In this document: piece after piece, positions 53,260-61,560 of the stretch
Numbering within the stretch: position 1 is the first letter of the stretch
How the letters are laid out: the number at the start of each line of letters is the position of its first letter
Assembly (NCBI RefSeq): GCF_001281315.1
Contig: NZ_CP012479.1
Span: 2,604,001-2,668,000, forward strand
Reading direction: 5' to 3'
Source: Arthrobacter sp. ERGS1:01
GTDB lineage: Bacteria > Actinomycetota > Actinomycetes > Actinomycetales > Micrococcaceae
Length of the DNA stretch: 64,000 bases
Program-made: the position numbers and the translations under genes
The notes under the pieces: model-generated
What the model was told of the DNA's origin: nothing
The model's database searches: none
The model's input: only the letters and a program-made list of their open reading frames with translations

Positions 53260-55005
53260 CTAGAGCCGGGTGTCGAAGGAATCGCAGAAGACGTTCTCGT
53301 TGAACGTGCCCTGGAATTCGGAGAGCCCCTGGATCTTCTCCACCGTGGCCCGGATCGCCTCGCGGGTGCCGGCGTGGGCGTGGATCGCGGTCTTGACCAT
53401 GGGCATGTCGATGAGGTGGTTGGGCTGGTTCAGCGAAACGAATACGGTGGGTACCTCGGTGGTGTACCAGGGGATTTCCGCCGCCATGGGGGTGGACCAC
53501 TTGATCCTGATGGCGGCCTCCTGGGCGAAACCCTTCACATTCGCGAAGACGAACGCGGCATCGTACTTGTCCGCGTAATCGGCCGTGGCCTCCTCGGAGA
53601 TGACGGACATGAAGTTCACGCCCTCCTCCCCCGCCTCGGTGCGCTGGTCCGCGGTCTTGAAGGTGTGCACCTCAAAGCCGGCCCGCTCCAATTCCTCCGC
53701 CACCACATCCAAATAGCCCAGGGGGTCCGCGCGGGTGAAGTCGGAGCCGCCGGAGATCCCGTACAGCCGGATGCGCTTGTGCGTGGCCGGGGTGATGGGC
53801 AGGTTGGCGGCGGTGTCCTTGACCAGGGTGACCGTCTTGTCGGCAATTTCCGCGGCAATGGCCAGGTGGTCCGGGGAACCGATCGCGGCCAGCGCCGCGA
53901 CGGGCGGCACCAGGGTGTCACGGTCCGCCGTGTGGAGCCCCAGCGATGCCTTCAATGCCAGGATCCGGCGCAGGGCGTCCGTCAACCGCTCGTCGGAGAT
54001 CACGCCGTTGCGGTAGCCCTCCAGCATGAAGCCGAAGTCCTCCGCGGGGTTGCGGAAGAACAGGAACATGTCGCAGCCGGCCGCGATGGCCGCAGGCACC
54101 AGGTCCTTGCGCTTCATGGCCTGGGTCATGCCGATCATTTGGGACGCGTCGGTCAGGATCAGGCCGTTGAAGCCGAGCTCGCCGCGCAGCAGCTCCCCCA
54201 ACAGTTCCGGGGCCAGGGTTGTCGGGAGCACGTCCGAATCGGCAAGTCCGGGCCGGAAGCGGCGGGAAAGCTCGGGGGCGCCGATGTGTCCGGCCATGAT
54301 CGACTGCACGCCGTGGCCGATCATTTCCCGGTACACATGCCCGTAAGTGCGGTTCCATTCCTCGTAGCCAAGGGTGTTGTAGGAGGTGACCACGTGCTGG
54401 TCGCGCTCGTCGATGCCGTCACCGGGGAAGTGCTTCATGGCGCAGGCGGTGGGGGATTCGCTGATGCCGTCGAAGTATTCCTTGGCCCGCTCCACCACCA
54501 CCTCGGGCGTGTTGCCGAAGGAACGGGTGGAGATGACGGTGTTGCGCCAGTTGTAGTGGATGTCCACGATGGGCGCGAACGCCCAGTTGCAGCCCAGCGC
54601 CGCGGTCTCGACACCGGCCACCTGCCCCATCTTCCGGGCAATGGATTTGTCCGGGTGGGAGCCGGCCTGCAGGTGGGTGGAGACGAAGGTGCCGTCGTCG
54701 CAGCTGCCGGCGCCGCCCATTTCCGGGTTGGATGCCACCAGCAGCGGGATCCTGGTCTTGGACTGTGCGTAGCGGATGTGTTCCTGCACCGCCCCCGAGG
54801 GACCGGGCCGGTACCGCATGCCGCCCACGTGGAAGTTCTCCAGCACCCCGTCCAGGTACTCCGGGGAGTAATCGTTGTTGTGGTTGATGAACAGCTGGCC
54901 GATCTTCTCTTCCAGCGTCATCGACCCGATGGTCGACTCCACCCAGGCCACGCCGGCGTCGTCGAGCTTGAACGGGGCTGCGCGCAAATCCACTTCGTAG
55001 GGCAC
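53260..55005 (-). CDS. Glycoside hydrolase family 3, cytoplasmic
   Basis: 581 residues with GH3 N-terminal barrel: MTLEEKIGQLFI opening, then the KHFPGDGIDERDQH motif (Lys191-His192) as in NagZ-type GH3 enzymes, and the nucleophile Asp286 in GLILTDASQMIGM. A second C-terminal domain follows. No signal peptide, so it should cleave an imported oligosaccharide. Operon context with a hexuronate symporter suggests release of glucuronate-linked sugars, but the bond specificity cannot be read. Confidence 0.9.
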   Translation of the reverse strand: MPYEVDLRAAPFKLDDAGVAWVESTIGSMTLEEKIGQLFINHNNDYSPEYLDGVLENFHVGGMRYRPGPSGAVQEHIRYAQSKTRIPLLVASNPEMGGAGSCDDGTFVSTHLQAGSHPDKSIARKMGQVAGVETAALGCNWAFAPIVDIHYNWRNTVISTRSFGNTPEVVVERAKEYFDGISESPTACAMKHFPGDGIDERDQHVVTSYNTLGYEEWNRTYGHVYREMIGHGVQSIMAGHIGAPELSRRFRPGLADSDVLPTTLAPELLGELLRGELGFNGLILTDASQMIGMTQAMKRKDLVPAAIAAGCDMFLFFRNPAEDFGFMLEGYRNGVISDERLTDALRRILALKASLGLHTADRDTLVPPVAALAAIGSPDHLAIAAEIADKTVTLVKDTAANLPITPATHKRIRLYGISGGSDFTRADPLGYLDVVAEELERAGFEVHTFKTADQRTEAGEEGVNFMSVISEEATADYADKYDAAFVFANVKGFAQEAAIRIKWSTPMAAEIPWYTTEVPTVFVSLNQPNHLIDMPMVKTAIHAHAGTREAIRATVEKIQGLSEFQGTFNENVFCDSFDTRL

Positions 55006-55028
55006 TGCTACTCCTCTTGCTTTGGGGT

Positions 55029-55559
55029 CTATAGGTTGGTGGCGGGCACGGTGCCGCGGAGCCGGACGACGGCGCCGGCCACGAGGGCCTCAACGGGCGC
55101 CGAAATGTCCATCACCACGGCGGCCTCGTCGGCGCCCAGCGGTTCGAGCGTTGCCAGTTGCGAATCGAGCAGCGTGGCCGGCATGAAATGTCCGGACCGC
55201 CCCTCGAGCCGGGAGCCGAGGACCTCGCGGCTGCCGTCCAGGTGCAGGAAGACCGTCTCGGGTGCCTGCTCCCGGATGGCGTCCCGGTAGCTCCGCTTCA
55301 GGGCGGAGCAGGCTACCACCAGGCCGTTGGCGGAGCCGGCCAGCTCACGGCCCACCGTTTGCAGCCATGGTGCGCGGTCGTCGTCGTCCAAGGGCGTGCC
55401 GGCGGCCATCTTGGCGATGTTATCCATGGGGTGCAGGGAGTCCCCGTCCGTGAACGGCAGGCCCAGATCGTTCGCCACGAGGGCGCCGATCGTCGTCTTG
55501 CCGCAGCCGGAGACTCCCATGACCACAATGTGCCGGGCAGGCGACGGTGCGTGGGTCAC
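55029..55559 (-). CDS. Gluconokinase-like kinase, copy 2
   Basis: 176 residues, close in sequence to the gntK copy at 52634: P-loop [54 protein letters not shown] and [18 protein letters not shown] start overlaps manD stop (GTGA). Being within the hexuronate operon, it may phosphorylate 2-keto-3-deoxygluconate or gluconate; no KDG kinase of the ribokinase family is seen in the locus. The specificity is inference. Confidence 0.9.
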   Translation of the reverse strand: MTHAPSPARHIVVMGVSGCGKTTIGALVANDLGLPFTDGDSLHPMDNIAKMAAGTPLDDDDRAPWLQTVGRELAGSANGLVVACSALKRSYRDAIREQAPETVFLHLDGSREVLGSRLEGRSGHFMPATLLDSQLATLEPLGADEAAVVMDISAPVEALVAGAVVRLRGTVPATNL

Positions 55560-56785
55560 CAGTCGTGGACCGTTCCGTCAACGAGGCGGTTGTACGGCAG
55601 GTAGGCCTGCTGGTACGGGAATGCCTTGGCGGCCTCCTCGTTGAATTCGACGCCGATGCCCGGGGTCTCGCCCGGATGCAGGTAGCCGTCCTTGAACGTC
55701 ATGGACTGCTGGAACACTTCATTGGTCTTGTCGGAGTGCTGCATGTACTCCTGGATGCCGTAGTTGTGGATGGCCAGGCCCACGTGGAGCTGGGCGGCGA
55801 AACCGATCGGGGAAATGTCCGTGGGGCCGTGGAAGCCGGACTTGATCTGGTACTGGGCGGCGAAGTCCATGACCTTCTTCAGCGGCGAGATGCCGCCGAA
55901 GTGGGTCGAGGCGGCCCGCACATAGTCAATGAGCTGTTCCTTGATGATGGTCTGGTAGTCGTAGACCGTGTTGAAGATTTCACCGATGGCCAGCGGCGTG
56001 GTGGTGTGGTGGCGGACCCAGCGCAGGGCTTCCTGATTTTCGGCCGGGGTGCAGTCCTCGAGCCAGAAGAGGTCATACGGTTCCAGCGACTTGCCCAGCT
56101 TGGCGGCCTGGATGGGCGTCATGCGGTGGTGGCCGTCGTGGAGCAGGGGAAGCTCGGGGCCAAACTCGTTGCGGACCGCCTCGAACACGGTGGGCAGGTG
56201 GCGCAGGTAGGCGCGGGTGTCCCAGTCCTCTTCCTGCGGGAACGCGCCGCGGCCGGCGGGCTCGTAGTCGTAGCGCTCACCCGAGGCCTGGGCCTGGGCG
56301 GCAACACCGTAGACGGCCTTGATGCCGGGGATGGCGGTCTGGATGCGGACGGACTTGTAACCCAGTTCCAGGTGTTCACGGACGGAGTCGAAAAGCTGGG
56401 GAATGTCCGCACCGGAGGCGTGGCCGTAGGCCCGCAGGCCGTTGCGGGAGGCGCCGCCCAAGAGCTGGTAGACCGGCATGCCGGCAATCTTGCCCTTGAT
56501 GTCCCACAGGGCCATGTCGACGGCGGCGATCGCTGCCATCGTGACAGGGCCGCGGCGCCAGTACGAGCTGCGGTACAGGAACTGCCAGGTGTCTTCGATC
56601 CGGTGCGGGTCCTTGCCGATGAGCAGCTGTGCCACGTGCTCCTTCAGGTACGCGGCGACGGCGAGTTCCCGGCCGTTGAGCGTGGCGTCACCAATGCCCA
56701 CGACGCCTTCATCCGTGGTCACCTTCAGGGTGACGAAGTTGCGGCTGGGGCTGGTGACAAATACTTCTGCGGAAACGATTTTCAC
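55556..56785 (-). CDS. manD: D-mannonate dehydratase, enolase superfamily (ManD type)
   Basis: 409 residues of the enolase superfamily. Family residues are in place: Arg147 and Tyr159 (in YKSVRIQ and GIKAVYG), metal ligands Asp217 (LLHDGHHR), Glu243 (FWLEDCTP) and Glu269 (AIGEIFN), and [10 protein letters not shown] near the end. This fits mannonate/gluconate dehydratase of the ManD/RspA type, not the unrelated UxuA. Converts D-mannonate to 2-keto-3-deoxygluconate. GTG start, GAAGG upstream. Confidence 0.93.
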   Translation of the reverse strand: MKIVSAEVFVTSPSRNFVTLKVTTDEGVVGIGDATLNGRELAVAAYLKEHVAQLLIGKDPHRIEDTWQFLYRSSYWRRGPVTMAAIAAVDMALWDIKGKIAGMPVYQLLGGASRNGLRAYGHASGADIPQLFDSVREHLELGYKSVRIQTAIPGIKAVYGVAAQAQASGERYDYEPAGRGAFPQEEDWDTRAYLRHLPTVFEAVRNEFGPELPLLHDGHHRMTPIQAAKLGKSLEPYDLFWLEDCTPAENQEALRWVRHHTTTPLAIGEIFNTVYDYQTIIKEQLIDYVRAASTHFGGISPLKKVMDFAAQYQIKSGFHGPTDISPIGFAAQLHVGLAIHNYGIQEYMQHSDKTNEVFQQSMTFKDGYLHPGETPGIGVEFNEEAAKAFPYQQAYLPYNRLVDGTVHDW

Positions 56786-56824
56786 GAGGAGGTCCTTCCA
56801 GGGTGGTGGTTGCTGAGTGGAGTT

Positions 56825-58312
56825 CTAGTTGGCGGGGGCTGCCGGCGCGGCCGGGCCGTCGTCGTCACCGGCCTGGGCCGATGCACCGGGTTCGTTGCCG
56901 GCGACTGCCTGGCGTGAGGCCTCGAGGCGTACTTCGCGGCGTTCGGTGATCTCGGCGACGATCTGCTTGTGCTTGGCGTCGGTGAGCGGGTAGATGAACA
57001 TGACGACTATTGCGAGAATGGCGAACACCATGGGCAGGAGCCCGGCGCCGGCACGGATGCCCAAGATGGCATGCTCGCTTTGCTGTGCTGCGCCTGCGGT
57101 GTAGCCACCCCAGGCAAGTGCGAAGGCGGCAAGCGCGCCGCCCACGGCCTGGCCGGTCTTCCGGGTGAAGGAGAACAGTGCGTAGGTGATGCCCTCGGTG
57201 CGGACGCCGGTCTTCCATTCACCGTATTCCACGGTGTCGGCTTCGAGTGCCCATACCAGCATGCTGACCAGCAGGATTCCCACCTGGGTGATAAGAACGC
57301 CCGCGAATGCAAGCCACACCATGCTGGAGGGCGCGAAGAACACGATCAACCCGCCAAGGCCCATCAGGACTCCGGCAACCAGGTAGATGTTCTTCTTCCC
57401 GAATGCACGAACCAAGCGGGGCAGGAAGCCGGCCATCCCGAATGTCAGGAAAATGTTCACGATGGACATGACTGCGTAAAGCGGCAGCGAGTGCAGCACA
57501 TCGCGGAAGTAGTAGATCTGGACCGTGCCGACGGCCAACTGGCCGGTGAGGAAAAGGAAGGAACTCACGCACAGCAGCAGCAACGGCTTATTGCCCTTCA
57601 AGGTGGCAAGGCTCTGCTTCATCGACACCTTGGCGACCTCACGGACCACGCGTTCGCGGGTGCTGAAGACGGTGAACATGTACAGCGCGGTCCCGACCAC
57701 GGCGAAGATGAGCGTCATGGTGGTGAAGAGCGGCTGCAGCTTGGCCCCGTCCTTCATCAGCGGCGCAATGAAGATGCCCAGGAAGGAACCGACGGCCACG
57801 GCGCCGATGGTGCGGGCGCTGGCCAGCTTGGCCCGCTCGCCCACCACCTGGGTCATGGCCCCGGCTAGGGAGCCGTAGGGAATGTTCACGAAGCTGTAGG
57901 CGAGGCCCAGCAGCGCGTAGCTGACGTAAGCCCAGAGCAGCATGCCGGACTGACCGATCTGCGGGATCGAGAAGGCTGCAACGCTGAGCAGCAGCAACGG
58001 CACGGAGCCGAACATAATGAACGGCCGGAACTTGCCGAGCTTCTTGTGGTATGTCTTGTCCACGAAGCGCCCGGCAACGATGTCGGAGAATGCGTCAAAA
58101 ATGCGGACCACGAGCAGCAGCGTCCCGGCGGCCGCGGCACTGATGCCGGCGACGTCCGTGTAGTAGAGCAGCAAGAACATGGTGGCCGTTGTGAAGGCCA
58201 GGTTGTTGGCGGCATCGCCGGCGCCATAGCCGACAATGCTGAGCTTGCGTAGCGGCCGCGCGGAGGCGCCGTCTGCAGCGGTGGTACTGGTCTTTTCTTG
58301 TGTCATGGTCAT
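56825..58312 (-). CDS. GPH-family sugar:cation symporter
   Basis: 495 residues, twelve membrane spans. Opens KLSIVGYGAGDAANNLAFTT, the GPH (glycoside-pentoside-hexuronide) signature, with RIFDAFSDIVAGRFVDKTYH in loop 2-3 and ADTVEYGEWKTGVRTEGITY before helix VIII-IX, the conserved GPH motif. Expected to import glucuronate or its oligosaccharides with a cation. ATG with AAGGAG upstream. First gene of the manD-gntK-GH3 operon; upstream are a LacI-type operator and a long palindrome over the promoter. Confidence 0.93.
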   Translation of the reverse strand: MTMTQEKTSTTAADGASARPLRKLSIVGYGAGDAANNLAFTTATMFLLLYYTDVAGISAAAAGTLLLVVRIFDAFSDIVAGRFVDKTYHKKLGKFRPFIMFGSVPLLLLSVAAFSIPQIGQSGMLLWAYVSYALLGLAYSFVNIPYGSLAGAMTQVVGERAKLASARTIGAVAVGSFLGIFIAPLMKDGAKLQPLFTTMTLIFAVVGTALYMFTVFSTRERVVREVAKVSMKQSLATLKGNKPLLLLCVSSFLFLTGQLAVGTVQIYYFRDVLHSLPLYAVMSIVNIFLTFGMAGFLPRLVRAFGKKNIYLVAGVLMGLGGLIVFFAPSSMVWLAFAGVLITQVGILLVSMLVWALEADTVEYGEWKTGVRTEGITYALFSFTRKTGQAVGGALAAFALAWGGYTAGAAQQSEHAILGIRAGAGLLPMVFAILAIVVMFIYPLTDAKHKQIVAEITERREVRLEASRQAVAGNEPGASAQAGDDDGPAAPAAPAN

Positions 58313-58447
58313 CACGGGCTCCTTTACCCAATCACCGGCAATATGTTGGCCGTGTGCACTATGCGCCACCACGGCCGTGGTGAGATGTACCCCAAGCGCC
58401 CGGGTCCTTTTCCAGGAACCTTTGTCGCAACATCATCGTCCGTTTGT

Positions 58448-58476
58448 GAGCTGAATTACTATTAGTAAATCAGCTC
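58448..58476. promoter_or_regulatory. 29-bp palindrome over the transporter promoter
   Basis: Arms GAGCTGAATTACTA and TAGTAAATCAGCTC around a single T match at 13 of 14 positions. On the minus strand it spans the -10 and spacer of the predicted promoter, an ideal repressor site. It is unlike the LacI operator 10 nt away, so a second regulator is likely. Confidence 0.7.
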
Positions 58477-58485
58477 AGACAACTT

Positions 58486-58503
58486 TTGGCAACCGTTTGC
58501 CAA
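58486..58503. promoter_or_regulatory. LacI-type operator upstream of the transporter operon
   Basis: TTGGCAACCGTTTGCCAA, arms 8 of 9 with central CG. The same core occurs before uxaC at 61530. Adjacent to the -35 of the promoter, so binding should block or modulate it. Confidence 0.78.
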
Positions 58504-58543
58504 CATTTTCTTAACATGTTTCCCACGAACCCGGGCGCAAGTA

Positions 58544-58587
58544 GGCCGCCGGCGCCTTCAGAGGACAATCCGAAGGCACCGGCGGCC
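58544..58587 (-). terminator. Terminator after the uxaC-uxuB operon
   Basis: GGCCGCCGGCGCCTTC pairs with GAAGGCACCGGCGGCC (15 of 16) across a 12-nt loop, 54 nt past the uxuB-type gene's stop. There is no long T-run, as often in actinobacteria. Confidence 0.8.
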
Positions 58588-58640
58588 GGGGTCAACTGTC
58601 AATCGCTTGCCACTTTGGCCCGCGAAATCACCGGTTGTAG

Positions 58641-60080
58641 CTAGGCGGCGCGGACCATCGAGCGGTCCGAGGCGAGGGATGCCAGGAAGGCAACAACCTC
58701 CGGCTCGGCCGCAAGGTCGGCGTCCAGGATGGCCACGAGCGCACGCAGGTCCTCCCCTGCCGGCAAGGCAAGGGCGGCACCGAGTTCCGCAGCGGCGGCG
58801 TCGGCAATCTCCGCGCCGTTGAGCCGGCCCTGGCGCAGGAACGCCACCCAGGCGGCGATCATGCGCGCGGCGGCCTCACCGGTCCTGCCGGCGGCACGTT
58901 CGGCCTTCAGCACGGGGACAGCGCGCATTCGGAGCTTGCTGGAGCCGTCCATGGCGATCTGGGCCAGGTAGTGGGCAATGCGGCTGTTGCTGAAGCGATC
59001 GCGCAGCGCCGCACGGTAGGCCGGGATGCCCAGGCCTTCGGCGGGCAGGTTGCGCTCGGCCTCGTCCCAGAAGTCTTCGATCATGGCCTCGCAGACGGGG
59101 TCGGCCAGGGCCTGCGCCACGGTGGTGTGGCCGCGCAGCTGCCCGGCGTAGGCCATGAGCGAGTGGGCGCCGTTGAGCAGCCACAGCTTGCGGTTCTCAA
59201 AGGCCTCGATGTTCTCGACAAACACGGCTCCGGCGCTTTCCCAGTCCGGGCGCCCGGCCGGGAAGTCGCCGCTGAGCACCCAGTCCCGAAACGGTTCGGT
59301 CACCACGGGGCTGGAGTCGGCAAAGCCTGTCCCGGCGGCCACAAGCGCAATCTCGGCGTCGGTGGTGCGCGGGGTGATTCGGTCCACGGAAGTGCCGACA
59401 AAGCTGACGTTTTCCGCGATCCAGGCACCCAGCTCCGCGTCGGCCGCCTCGGCCAGCGGGACGATCGCGGCACGGGCCGCTGCACCGTTGTGGGCCAGGT
59501 TGTCGCAGGAGACCACGGCGATGGGACCGGCGCCGGAGCGGCGGCGGGCGTCAAGTGCCTGGACCAGGCGCCCCGCCGCGGTCACCGCCCAGCCGGGCTC
59601 GCCGCCGTCGTTGGCGCCGTCGTTGCTGACGGCTGCCTTGAGGGTTTCGATGTCGGCGGCGACGGCAGGGTTCGCGGTGTCCAGCGCACCATTGGAGGCC
59701 AGGTTGTAGGCGGCCTCGGTGATGGTCAGCGTCACGATTGCGGTGGCCGGGGCGGCGACCAGGCGGGCCAGGGTGGCCACGTCTGCGCCGTCGTGGGCCT
59801 CGACAATGCTGGTCATCAGCTCAAAGCTGTCGCCGCCCTCGGCCCGTTCGATGAGCGTGAACAGGCCATCCTGGGCGGCGAGTGCCACGGCGGCGTCGGG
59901 GCGGCGGCCCGTGAAGGCGGCAATGCCCCACTCTGCGGCGTCCGAGGCGTGTTGGGTGTACCAGGCCTGGTGGGCGCGGTGGAAGGCGCCAAGGCCCAGG
60001 TGGACGATCCGCACGGGGGCGGCGGGCCCCACGTTGGCGGCGGCGCGGGTCAGCGGTTGGACGGATTCGGTGGTGCTCAC
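58641..60080 (-). CDS. uxuB: Mannitol-dehydrogenase family oxidoreductase, likely fructuronate reductase
   Basis: 479 residues of the polyol-specific long-chain dehydrogenase family. Cofactor region IVHLGLGAFHRAHQ, catalytic KLWLLNGAHS and later ADPVCEAMIEDFWDEAERNL. In this context reduction of D-fructuronate to D-mannonate (UxuB) is more likely than mannitol oxidation. GTG start overlaps the uxaC stop (GTGA) and so is coupled. Ends before a terminator. Confidence 0.9.
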   Translation of the reverse strand: MSTTESVQPLTRAAANVGPAAPVRIVHLGLGAFHRAHQAWYTQHASDAAEWGIAAFTGRRPDAAVALAAQDGLFTLIERAEGGDSFELMTSIVEAHDGADVATLARLVAAPATAIVTLTITEAAYNLASNGALDTANPAVAADIETLKAAVSNDGANDGGEPGWAVTAAGRLVQALDARRRSGAGPIAVVSCDNLAHNGAAARAAIVPLAEAADAELGAWIAENVSFVGTSVDRITPRTTDAEIALVAAGTGFADSSPVVTEPFRDWVLSGDFPAGRPDWESAGAVFVENIEAFENRKLWLLNGAHSLMAYAGQLRGHTTVAQALADPVCEAMIEDFWDEAERNLPAEGLGIPAYRAALRDRFSNSRIAHYLAQIAMDGSSKLRMRAVPVLKAERAAGRTGEAAARMIAAWVAFLRQGRLNGAEIADAAAAELGAALALPAGEDLRALVAILDADLAAEPEVVAFLASLASDRSMVRAA

Positions 60081-61501
60081 AGTTTGAAGGCCCTTCGGGG
60101 TGCGGCGTCGACGATGTCGACGATGATTTCGTGGGCGCGGGCCTCGCTGATGCGACGCTCGGCCGCGAGGCGGGACAGGAAGCTCGCCTCGATCCGCCGG
60201 GACGTGTTGTGCCGGGCCGGGATGGAGCAGAAGGCGCGGGTGTCGTCGATGAAGCCGGAGGACCGGGAGAAGCCGGCCGTCTCGGTCACGGCGGAGCGGA
60301 AGCGCAGCATGGCGTCCGGGGCGTCCAGGAACCACCACGGGGCGCCGATGAACACCGACGGGTAGAAGCCGGCCAGCGGGGCGATCTCCCGGGAGAAGAC
60401 GGTCTCGTCGATCGTGAACGGAATGAAGTGGAAGCCGGGTGCGGTGCCGAAGTCCTCCAGCATGGGCCGCAGCGCCTCGGTGTAGCTGACGGCGAACGGG
60501 ATGTCGTGGCCGGTGTCGGCGCCGAAACCCTTGAAGGACGCCGTGTGGTGGTTGCGGAAGACGCCCGGGTGAATGGTCATGACCAGGCCGTCGCTGACGG
60601 ACATGCGTGCCATCTGGTACATCATGTGCGCCTCGAAGACATCGGCGTCGACGGCCGTGGCCTCCCCACGCAGGGCCTTCTCGAACAACGCCTGCGCCTC
60701 GGCCTGGCCCAGCCGCAGGGTCTGTGCGGTGCGGGCGCCGTGGTCGGCGGAGACGGCGCCGTGCTCCACGAAGTACTGACGGCGGTTTTCCAATGCGCGG
60801 ATGTAGCCGGCGTAGCCGCCCACGCCGTCACCGGCCGCGTCGATCAGTTTCTGCACGCGTTCGGCCCAGCCGGCCGCGGCAAACTTGATGTAGGCGTCCG
60901 GACGGAAGGTGGGGAGCACCCGGCCGGTGAACGTGGGGTCCTTGGCGATGGCGGCGTGCGGCGCCAGGTCGTCCAGGGGATCGTCCGTGGTGGCCAGGAC
61001 CTCGATGTTAAAGTCCTTGAACAGCTGGCGGGGACGGAACGCCGGGCTCTTGAGCTTGGCGTCCAGCTCATCGAAGAGTACGTCGGCGTTCTCGGCGCTG
61101 ACCTCCCGGCTCAGGCCAAAGACGTGCTCGAAGGAATCGCGCATCCAATAGCCGGAGGCCGTGCCGTCAAACAAGGGCCAGGCCTTGGCGAATTCACGCC
61201 AGGTCTCGCGCGGTTCCACGGCCGTGGTGCCGCCCATGCGCAGCTTCTCCAAGGGGACGCCGCTGGCGTGGATCAGTCGGGTGACGTAGTGGTCCGGGCT
61301 CACCAGCAGCGTTGCGGGGTCCGGGAAGGGGGTGTCGAGTTCCAGCATGGCCGCGTCGACGTGGCCGTGGGGGGAAATGATCGGAAGCGCCTCGACCTCG
61401 CTCAACAGTGAGCGGGCGATGCTGCGCATTCCCGGGTCGGCCGGAAGCAGGCGGTCCGGATCGGCGGCTAGGGACGTGGACTGCTCGATTGATTGTGACA
61501 T
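60077..61501 (-). CDS. uxaC: Glucuronate isomerase
   Basis: 474 residues, usual UxaC length. Amidohydrolase-type fold with PIISPHGHVDAAM at the N-terminus and further His/Asp residues in FYPSVFIGAPWWFLDAPDAM and TETAGFSRSSGFIDDTRAF. Converts D-glucuronate to D-fructuronate (or galacturonate to tagaturonate). The ATG is probably leaderless: the predicted -10 ends 7 nt before it. A LacI operator covers the -35. Confidence 0.95.
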   Translation of the reverse strand: MSQSIEQSTSLAADPDRLLPADPGMRSIARSLLSEVEALPIISPHGHVDAAMLELDTPFPDPATLLVSPDHYVTRLIHASGVPLEKLRMGGTTAVEPRETWREFAKAWPLFDGTASGYWMRDSFEHVFGLSREVSAENADVLFDELDAKLKSPAFRPRQLFKDFNIEVLATTDDPLDDLAPHAAIAKDPTFTGRVLPTFRPDAYIKFAAAGWAERVQKLIDAAGDGVGGYAGYIRALENRRQYFVEHGAVSADHGARTAQTLRLGQAEAQALFEKALRGEATAVDADVFEAHMMYQMARMSVSDGLVMTIHPGVFRNHHTASFKGFGADTGHDIPFAVSYTEALRPMLEDFGTAPGFHFIPFTIDETVFSREIAPLAGFYPSVFIGAPWWFLDAPDAMLRFRSAVTETAGFSRSSGFIDDTRAFCSIPARHNTSRRIEASFLSRLAAERRISEARAHEIIVDIVDAAPRRAFKL

Positions 61502-61507
61502 AGATCA

Positions 61508-61536
61508 ATCGTGAGACAGCCGCGCCATTTTGTCAA
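61508..61536 (-). promoter_or_regulatory. Promoter of uxaC-uxuB operon
   Basis: Minus strand TTGACA, 17-nt spacer, CACGAT. The predicted start point coincides with the A of the uxaC ATG, so the transcript would be leaderless; no ribosome site is seen before the ATG. The -35 is inside the LacI operator. Confidence 0.6.
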
Positions 61537-61547
61537 CCGGTTGCCAA
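61530..61547. promoter_or_regulatory. LacI-type operator upstream of uxaC
   Basis: TTGTCAACCGGTTGCCAA with arms 8 of 9 and a central CG. It shares the TCAACC/GCAACC and GTTTGCCAA core with the operator before the transporter. It lies between uxaC and the LacI gene, so the regulator probably controls both and possibly itself. Confidence 0.82.
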
Positions 61548-61560
61548 AAGTTGCCGGAAG

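Larger units (their letters stand above)
58313..58640. other. Intergenic regulatory region between the two hexuronate operons
   Basis: 328 nt without a gene. From right to left it holds a terminator (58544-58587), a LacI-type operator (58486-58503), a palindrome covering a -35/-10 pair (TTGTCT 58477-58482, TAATTC 58453-58458, 18-nt spacer), and a long leader of about 130 nt to the transporter start. I see no structured riboswitch in the leader. Confidence 0.7.
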
